Below are positions 1 to 3,317 of a DNA stretch of 6,004 nt, one piece after another. The DNA is taken from contig JAUXCH010000337.1 in the NCBI GenBank assembly GCA_030618975.1, forward strand, positions 1 to 6,004, read 5' to 3'. Positions within the stretch are counted from its first letter, which is position 1; the number at the start of each line of letters is the position of its first letter. A program made the position numbers and the translations under genes. The DNA is from Planctomycetia bacterium (GTDB taxonomy: Bacteria > Planctomycetota > PLA2 > JAEUHO01). Under the pieces are notes generated by a model that saw only the letters and a program-made list of their open reading frames with translations, was not told the origin of the DNA and ran no database searches.

Positions 1-1
1 C

Positions 2-235
2 GTCGACGCTCGCATGTCGATGTTCGGAACGGTCAACCTGGACATGCGCAGCCTCTGGCTGAACTACGAGGTCTCGCTCTTCGTCAACGACCCCGACTTC
101 ACGAAGCGTCTCCGCGCCCTGCAGGAGACCTACCTGGAGGACTGCATCGCGGTGGACCCGATCGCCTGGGCCGAGCGACCGTTCCTCTCGCAATTCGCCG
201 AGAACACGGTGCGCCTGATCAGCCCCCTGCTCTAG
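2..235 (+). CDS. cls: Cardiolipin synthase-type phospholipase D, C-terminal part (5' end outside window)
   Basis: The frame is open from the left edge and ends at TAG 233-235, giving the last 77 residues. The segment starts inside the second HKD motif of the phospholipase D superfamily: an Asp (codon 5-7), six residues, then GTVN, matching the D-x6-G-[ST]-x-N half of HxKx4Dx6GSxN. The His and Lys would lie just upstream of the window. It continues NLDMRSLWLNYEVSLFVND and a charged helix ending in LEDC, which is the characteristic C-terminus of bacterial cardiolipin synthases. Known family role: an inner-membrane enzyme joining phosphatidyl groups to make cardiolipin through a phospho-His intermediate. 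Both ATG codons at 14 and 20 are internal, not starts. The roughly 30 residues after the usual family end (IAWAERPF...) look like an ordinary variable tail. A repeat element begins one base after the stop. Other PLD-family synthases remain possible, but the NLD-RS-LN-E pattern favours Cls. Confidence 0.9.
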   Translation, partial: VDARMSMFGTVNLDMRSLWLNYEVSLFVNDPDFTKRLRALQETYLEDCIAVDPIAWAERPFLSQFAENTVRLISPLL

Positions 236-270
236 ACCCACGTACGGTGCCAGGCACCATGCAAGGGACA
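236..270 (+). repeat. Dispersed REP-like repeat, copy 1
   Basis: This 35-nt unit is centred on the 13-bp palindrome GGTGCCAGGCACC (246-258) and is followed by ATGCAAGGGACA. It matches the reverse complement of 3281-3315 at 31 of 35 positions. Positions 242-274 match 1652-1684 at 29 of 33. It starts one base after the phospholipase D stop codon, in the sense orientation of that gene. The palindrome can fold as a short hairpin (GGTGC/GCACC with a CAG loop). Small dispersed palindromes of this kind are typical of REP elements mobilised by RAYT (Y1-type) transposases; that assignment is inference, since no transposase is in the window. Confidence 0.8.
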
Positions 271-275
271 GTGAT

Positions 276-338
276 GGATCGACACCCGGTACCAGTTTCC
301 CGCATTGAATGCGGGAAACTGGTACCGGATGTCGATCC
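276..338. repeat. 63-bp near-perfect palindrome
   Basis: The inner arms 286-306 and 308-328 are perfect 21-nt inverted repeats around a single G at 307. The inner sequence of the left arm is GGTACCAGTTTCCCGCATT. After one mismatch (285/329) the pairing continues for nine more bases on each side (276-284 with 330-338, GGATCGACA/TGTCGATCC). The whole is a 31-bp arm with one mismatch. No T-run follows, so it is not a classic intrinsic terminator. It could be a REP doublet or MITE-like insertion, a cruciform-forming site, or an mRNA 3'-end hairpin for the upstream gene. Confidence 0.9.
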
Positions 339-372
339 TCTAGACCCACGTGCGGCGCGCGGGTGGAGATCC

Positions 373-933
373 GTGCGCCGCCGTGCTACGAAACGACGCG
401 TGCCCAGACGCGAGCTCACCTTCCGCCTCTTGGCATCGGTCGCCCTGGGGTGTCACGCCTTCCTCCACGGCATCTGGATCGGGGGCTTCCTGCTGCGCCC
501 GTGCTGAGGCGTCTCTCCGGCCCAGCTGGCGGTCGCCGGCACCCTCGCCCTCGCCGGCCCGGTCCTCGCCTTCCGGTGGAAGCCGCGTCCACTCCTCGGA
601 CTCGCCTGCGTCTCGCAGGCCGTGTTCTGCCTGATCCTCGCCGTCGTCGCTCTGGGCATGCGCAACCCGACGACCGCGGCCCTGTTCGGGGTCTCCGGCC
701 TCTGCTTCCTCTTCGCGAGCGCGGGCGTCCGGGTGCGAGGACTCACGGTCGGCGGCGCCGCCGTCTTCGTCGCCGTTCTCGCCTGGATCGCGTGGGCTGA
801 GGGCGCGCCACTGGACCTGGTGCTCGTGCTCGGCATCCCCCCCGTCTGCGTCGCGGCGATGAGCTACGTGTTGCGAGGCGTGCAGACGAAGCAAAGGACG
901 GGATCCACCCCGTCGTCCGCACGCTCTTCGTAG
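373..933 (+). CDS. Polytopic membrane protein with in-frame TGA at 505-507 (selenoprotein candidate or interrupted gene)
   Basis: I do not recognise the family. Reading from GTG 373 (GGAG at 365-368, only 4 nt upstream; GTG 400 is an alternative start) gives 186 codons to TAG 931-933, with TGA at codon 45. Both sides of the TGA show the same strongly GC-ending codons and membrane character, so this is one reading frame rather than two genes. Predicted hydrophobic segments lie near residues 19-41, 52-67, 74-96, 102-119, 124-142 and 147-167, after a basic N-terminus (RRRATKRRVPRR). The TGA follows a Cys codon (LLRPC-TGA-GVSP), so Sec there would make a vicinal Cys-Sec pair in the first external or internal loop. 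A hairpin with a GGUC loop lies 17-33 nt downstream of the TGA. If TGA is a real stop, the gene is either a nonsense-mutated pseudogene or has a short 44-residue product plus an orphan 3' part. The last 70 bp overlap the convergent methyltransferase gene. Confidence 0.6.
525..540 (+). promoter_or_regulatory. Candidate bacterial SECIS-like hairpin after the in-frame TGA
   Basis: GCTGGC (525-530) pairs with GCCGGC (535-540), with one G-U pair, around the loop GGTC (531-534). The loop starts 23 nt after the TGA. Known bacterial SECIS elements lie inside the coding region just after UGA, with a short stem and a loop that starts with G; the E. coli fdhF element also has a GGUC loop. No bulged U equivalent is evident. 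Stems of this size arise often by chance at this GC content, and a competing fold (517-521 with 535-539) exists. The call is therefore tentative. Confidence 0.3.
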
Positions 934-1613
934 CCCACGTGGAGCACCGAGGCGAAGCCGGCTTCCGCGAAGAGCCGCCGGTAGTCCTCGGGCAGGAGGA
1001 CGAGGCTCTCGAAGGGGAGGTCCGTCTCGTTCACCGAGCCGACGACGCGGTAGGTCATCACGCCGCGCAAGCTCTTCTGTCCCTCATCGAGACGCACACG
1101 GACCCTTCGTTCCACGTCGTCGCCGGTCGCGGGGTCCCGCCCGGCAGGCGCCCACGGGGACTCGGCGACGCCGTCCGGATACCGGGCGGGATCGAACCGC
1201 CGCTCCGTCACCAGGAGGCGCCCCTCCGGCTCGAGGTGGCGGCGCACTGAGCGGAGGCAGGCCAGGATGCCCTCCTCGGTCTCGATCTCTCGGAGCGAGT
1301 TGTCCGCGACGATCGCCAGGGCGAACTGCCGGTCGAGCGCGAACTCGCGCATGTCGCCCTCCACGAGCGTCGCCGCTGCACCCAGCCGCTCCCTCGCCTG
1401 CCGGAGCATCGCGGCCGACCGGTCCAGGCCAACGACCTCGTACCCCTCGCCCGCAAGTGCGGCCAGCAGCCGGCCGGTCCCGCAGGCCAACTCCAAGACG
1501 GGGCCGGCGGCCAGACGGGCATGGCCGCGATACCAGCCGAGAGCCCGCTCCTCGAGCGGGTTGAACCGCGCGTAGTCCCAGCCGAACCGGTCGTAGCGGG
1601 GGTCGCTCGTCAC
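864..1613 (-). CDS. Class I SAM-dependent methyltransferase
   Basis: The product has 249 residues, starting at GTG (complement of 1611-1613) and ending at TAG (864-866). A GGAG (complement of 1624-1627) lies 10 nt before the start. The frame stays open further upstream, but that part runs through the dispersed repeat and has no methyltransferase character. The N-terminus (YDRFGWDYARFNPLEERAL) is a helical cap typical of small class I enzymes. Motif I, VLELACGTGR, is at residues 39-48 and binds the SAM carboxypropyl group. The acidic residue that binds the ribose is D64 (VVGLDRS). VEGDMREF with D87 contacts the adenine, and AIVADNSLREI (100-110) fits motif IV. The C-terminal half carries the substrate lobe and is not diagnostic, so the acceptor (small molecule, protein or other) is unknown. 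It is monocistronic here. The repeat at 1652-1684 lies upstream, and its 3' end overlaps the convergent membrane-protein gene. Confidence 0.9.
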   Translation of the reverse strand: MTSDPRYDRFGWDYARFNPLEERALGWYRGHARLAAGPVLELACGTGRLLAALAGEGYEVVGLDRSAAMLRQARERLGAAATLVEGDMREFALDRQFALAIVADNSLREIETEEGILACLRSVRRHLEPEGRLLVTERRFDPARYPDGVAESPWAPAGRDPATGDDVERRVRVRLDEGQKSLRGVMTYRVVGSVNETDLPFESLVLLPEDYRRLFAEAGFASVLHVGYEERADDGVDPVLCFVCTPRNT

Positions 1614-1651
1614 GGCGCGCTCACTCCAGCCGCTGGCGGAAGACCTCGAAT

Positions 1652-1684
1652 GTACGGTGCCAGGCAGCCCGCAAGGGGCAGTGA
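1652..1684 (+). repeat. Dispersed REP-like repeat, degenerate copy 2
   Basis: It matches 242-274 at 29 of 33 positions and keeps the order TACGGTGCCAGGCA, GCAAGGG, CAGTGA. The core palindrome is damaged here (GGTGCCAGGCAGCC). It lies in the spacer between the divergent methyltransferase and lamin-tail genes, so this copy is upstream of both and not behind a stop codon. Confidence 0.75.
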
Positions 1685-1758
1685 CCCTCGGACGCGGTGG
1701 GGTACGAGACGAAAAACGGGAAAACGTGTGACCGGTCGGCGCTCTCGCGCGGTGTTGG

Positions 1759-1776
1759 GGTGGGGACGTCCCCACC
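1759..1776. promoter_or_regulatory. 18-bp perfect palindrome touching the RBS of the lamin-tail gene
   Basis: GGTGGGGACGTCCCCACC is perfectly self-complementary. It ends at 1776, immediately before the Shine-Dalgarno GGAG (1777-1780), which is 8 nt from ATG 1789. As DNA it could be an operator for a dimeric regulator. As RNA it would fold with 7 bp and an ACGT loop directly 5' of the ribosome binding site. It could also be another REP-type palindrome. The remaining spacer (1685-1758) has a small A-rich patch (1711-1724) but no clear -35/-10 or -24/-12 promoter that I can support. Confidence 0.6.
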
Positions 1777-1788
1777 GGAGAGTCCGAC

Positions 1789-2433
1789 ATGCGCCGTCTC
1801 GTCATCCTCGCCTCGACCCTCGCCCTGCTCGTGTCCGCCACGGCCACCCCCGCGCGAGCCGGCCCCATCCTGAACGAAATCTGCTACGACGGTGTGGGCA
1901 CCGACGCCGACGAGGCCTTCACCGAGATCCTGGGAACGCCCGGCACGTCCCTCACGGGCTGGTCGCTCCGGGGCATCAACGGGTACAACGGCCTGGCCTA
2001 CCGCACGATCAGCCTGACCGGCCTGACGATCCCGTCGGACGGCTTCCTCGTGCTGGCCACGACGGGGGCGACGGGCGCGGTGCTCCTCGCCCGCGACGCC
2101 ACCGCCAACGTCGACTGGCAGAACGGACCGGACGCCATCCAGCTCCTCGACGCATCCGGGTCCATCGTCGACGCCCTGCAGTACGGCAACGCCGGCCTGT
2201 ACAACGCCGGCGAGGGGATCTACGCGACCGACGTCCGGGCGGGATGGAGCCTGTCGCGGGACCTCCTGGGCACCGACACGAACGACAACGCCCACGACTT
2301 CTTGCCGACGATCACCCCGACGCCGGGCTTCGTTCCGCAGCCCGCGGTGCCCGAGCCCGCCACGCTGCTCCTCGTGAGCGCCGGCAGCGTCGGCCTGGCC
2401 GTCGTCCGGCGCCGCCGCCGGAGGGTGCTGTAA
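1789..2433 (+). CDS. Secreted lamin-tail-domain protein with PEP-CTERM sorting signal
   Basis: The product has 214 residues; ATG 1789 is supported by GGAG 8 nt upstream. Residues 1-24 form a Sec signal peptide (RR, hydrophobic core, then ARA before G25). Residues 26 to about 150 begin PILNEICYDGVGTDADEAF, then EILGT, LTGWSLRGING and a SDGFLVLA strand. This is the pattern of the lamin-tail domain (LTD), an immunoglobulin-like fold found in many exported bacterial proteins and often tied to nucleases or surface binding. No nuclease catalytic segment is present, so it is probably a stand-alone binding or structural domain. The C-terminus is a textbook PEP-CTERM signal: VPEP at 187-190, a hydrophobic helix at about 192-206, and six Arg at 207-212. 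In known systems this tail is processed by an exosortase, which removes it on the way to the surface or the exopolysaccharide matrix. No exosortase lies in the window. The LTD call is by motif recognition; the exact ligand is unknown. Confidence 0.88.
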   Translation: MRRLVILASTLALLVSATATPARAGPILNEICYDGVGTDADEAFTEILGTPGTSLTGWSLRGINGYNGLAYRTISLTGLTIPSDGFLVLATTGATGAVLLARDATANVDWQNGPDAIQLLDASGSIVDALQYGNAGLYNAGEGIYATDVRAGWSLSRDLLGTDTNDNAHDFLPTITPTPGFVPQPAVPEPATLLLVSAGSVGLAVVRRRRRRVL

Positions 2434-2436
2434 TGT

Positions 2437-2454
2437 ATGCTATTCTGTAAGCAT
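2437..2454 (+). promoter_or_regulatory. Extended -10 promoter and overlapping operator-like inverted repeat for the toxin-antitoxin operon
   Basis: TGCTATTCT (2438-2446) fits an extended -10 element (TGnTATnnT). It is placed so that transcription would start at or next to the antitoxin ATG at 2453. No Shine-Dalgarno precedes this ATG, so the mRNA is probably leaderless. ATGCT (2437-2441) and AGCAT (2450-2454) form an inverted repeat across the -10 and the start codon, a likely binding site for the ribbon-helix-helix antitoxin, which in this family represses its own operon. The patch from 2431 to 2455 is strikingly AT-rich for this genome. I see no good -35. Confidence 0.6.
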
Positions 2455-2704
2455 GATGGTTCGCACGCAGATCCAACTCCCCGAAGACCAGGCCCGGCGC
2501 CTGAAGCAGCTGGCCGCCGAGCAGGGGCGGTCGATGGCCGATCTGATCCGCGAGGGCATTGCCTGGGTCCTCGCCCGGACCGGCCGACCCGACGACGAGG
2601 AGCGCCGCCGGCGAGCCCTGGCCGTCGTGGGCGCCTTCCGGTCGAAGACCGGGGACGTCTCCGAAGAGCACGACGAGCATCTCGCCGAGTTCTACGACTC
2701 GTGA
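2453..2704 (+). CDS. Ribbon-helix-helix antitoxin (CopG/VapB-like)
   Basis: The product has 83 residues and ends at TGA 2702-2704. Residues 3-42 (VRTQIQLPEDQARRLKQLAA, then GRSMADLIREGIAWVL) are a ribbon-helix-helix fold: a short beta strand (RTQIQL) that inserts in the DNA major groove as a dimer, followed by two helices. The acidic C-terminal part (EEHDEHLAEFYDS) is the usual flexible segment that wraps and blocks the toxin active site. It directly precedes a PIN-domain gene with a 4-nt overlap (GTGA), the standard arrangement of type II toxin-antitoxin operons. ATG 2456 is an equally possible start. Expected role: it neutralises the toxin and represses its own promoter. It lies 19 bp after the lamin-tail gene but seems to have its own promoter. 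Confidence 0.9.
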   Translation: MMVRTQIQLPEDQARRLKQLAAEQGRSMADLIREGIAWVLARTGRPDDEERRRRALAVVGAFRSKTGDVSEEHDEHLAEFYDS

Positions 2705-3096
2705 CCGTCTTCGTCGACACCTCCGCCCTGCTCGCCGTCCTCGACGCGAACGACGGGCACCACGCCCACGCCAGGGCGGCCTGGACGCGGCTGATCGAGG
2801 ACACCGAGAGGCTGGCCACGAGCAACTACGTGCTCGTCGAGACGTACGCCCTGGTCCGGAGCCGCCTCGGGATGCCCGCCCTGCGCGCGCTGGTGGAAGA
2901 CGTCGTGCCGGTGCTCGACGTGCTCTGGCTGGACGGGGACTTCCACGCGCGCGCCTCGGCCTCCCTCCTCGCGGCCGGGCGCCGCCGCTTGAGCCTCGTG
3001 GACTGCGCGAGCTTCGTGCTCATGCGCCAGCACGGCATCCAGCGCGTCTTCGCGTTCGACCGGCACTTCACGGAGCAGGGTTTCGGGCGCGCCTAG
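2701..3096 (+). CDS. vapC: PIN-domain ribonuclease toxin (VapC family)
   Basis: The product has 131 residues. It starts at GTG 2701, which overlaps the antitoxin stop (GTGA), and ends at TAG 3094-3096; this start puts the first PIN strand (VTVFVDTSALLAVLD) at the N-terminus as the family requires. The acidic metal-binding residues are all visible: D6 (FVDTS), E47 (NYVLVETYALV), D101 (LSLVDCASF) and D120 (VFAFDRHF). This is the expected set for a Mg2+/Mn2+-dependent endoribonuclease. Known VapC toxins cut tRNA or rRNA and halt translation when the antitoxin is degraded. Length and motif spacing are normal, so the toxin looks intact. Translational coupling to the antitoxin is likely. After the stop come seven C residues and a copy of the GTGCCAGGCACC palindrome. 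Confidence 0.93.
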   Translation: MTVFVDTSALLAVLDANDGHHAHARAAWTRLIEDTERLATSNYVLVETYALVRSRLGMPALRALVEDVVPVLDVLWLDGDFHARASASLLAAGRRRLSLVDCASFVLMRQHGIQRVFAFDRHFTEQGFGRA

Positions 3097-3248
3097 CCCC
3101 CCCAGGCCGTGCCAGGCACCGATACCGCACAGCGTCAGGCACCGCACGAGCCGCGCCCCCCCCCCCTGCGCGGTGCCAGGCCCACGGCGAGGTGTAGCGC
3201 CGAGAGAACGGTTTCACGCGCAGGGGCGTCCGCCGCTACTCCTCGTCG

Positions 3249-3271
3249 GGTGCCTGGCACCGTACGTGGGG
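3249..3271 (-). repeat. REP-like repeat, partial inverted copy
   Basis: Positions 3249-3270 are the exact reverse complement of 237-258 (22 of 22), including the palindrome GGTGCCTGGCACC and the flank GTACGTGGG. It forms a direct repeat with 3293-3315 (20 of 23 identical, 44-bp period). Perfect identity with the copy 3 kb away suggests recent spread or selection. Confidence 0.85.
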
Positions 3272-3280
3272 AACGGGCGT

Positions 3281-3315
3281 TGTCCCTTGCATGGTGCCTG
3301 GCACGGCTCGTGGGG
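3281..3315 (-). repeat. REP-like repeat, full-length inverted copy
   Basis: The reverse complement matches 236-270 at 31 of 35 positions; 3281-3304 is an exact match to 247-270. Read on the minus strand it starts two bases after the PbpC stop codon, the same placement and orientation as copy 1 behind the phospholipase D gene. Confidence 0.85.
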
Positions 3316-3317
3316 GG

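Larger units (their letters stand above)
230..355. repeat. Direct repeat pair (230-247 and 338-355) flanking the repeat and palindrome block
   Basis: CTCTAGACCCACGTACGG at 230-247 recurs at 338-355 with one difference (A244 versus G352), at a period of 108 bp. The first copy includes the phospholipase D stop codon TAG. The second copy starts at the last base of the 63-bp palindrome. Such an arrangement is what a target-site duplication or a local tandem duplication would leave. Part of the unit (CCCACGTACGG) also occurs next to the repeat copy at 3249-3271, so this part may belong to the element itself. Confidence 0.75.
3097..3315. repeat. Cluster of REP-like repeat copies in the convergent spacer
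   Basis: No gene is visible between the VapC stop and the PbpC stop. The spacer holds several copies or remnants of the dispersed repeat: GTGCCAGGCACC (3109-3120), GCGTCAGGCACCG (3132-3144), CGGTGCCAGGCCCACGG (3171-3187), the inverted unit 3249-3271, and the inverted full-length unit 3281-3315. It also holds C-runs of 7 (3097-3103) and 11 (3156-3166). The left copies read with the VapC strand and the right copies with the PbpC strand. The hairpins could end or protect both converging transcripts. Confidence 0.75.

Noticed and set aside
276..338. Intrinsic terminator for the phospholipase D gene
   Set aside because: The hairpin is strong but no T-run follows it (CTCTAGACCC), so a classic terminator call is not supported.
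505..507. TGA read as Trp or Gly through an alternative genetic code
   Set aside because: The antitoxin, alpha-2-macroglobulin and PbpC genes all end in TGA, two of them in tight stop-start overlaps, so TGA is a stop in this genome.
309..800. Plus-strand frame 3 reading across the TGA region as an uninterrupted gene
   Set aside because: It starts inside the 63-bp palindrome and is Arg/Pro-rich, as expected from an off-frame reading of GC-rich coding DNA.
340..894. Minus-strand 184-codon frame opposite the membrane gene
   Set aside because: It is a hydrophilic, Glu/Arg/Ala-rich mirror of a hydrophobic frame; the plus-strand frame has membrane segments and better codon pattern despite the TGA.
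1614..1788. Sigma-54 (-24/-12) promoter ahead of the PEP-CTERM gene
   Set aside because: The only GG-N10-GC-like spacing falls within the dispersed repeat and does not fit TGGCAC-N5-TTGC well.
1614..1868. N-terminal extension of the methyltransferase by 85 codons
   Set aside because: It runs through the dispersed repeat, the 18-bp palindrome and the start of the lamin-tail gene, and has no family similarity.
3097..3315. CRISPR array
   Set aside because: Repeat copies differ in length, orientation and spacing, and are themselves palindromic; there are no regular unique spacers.
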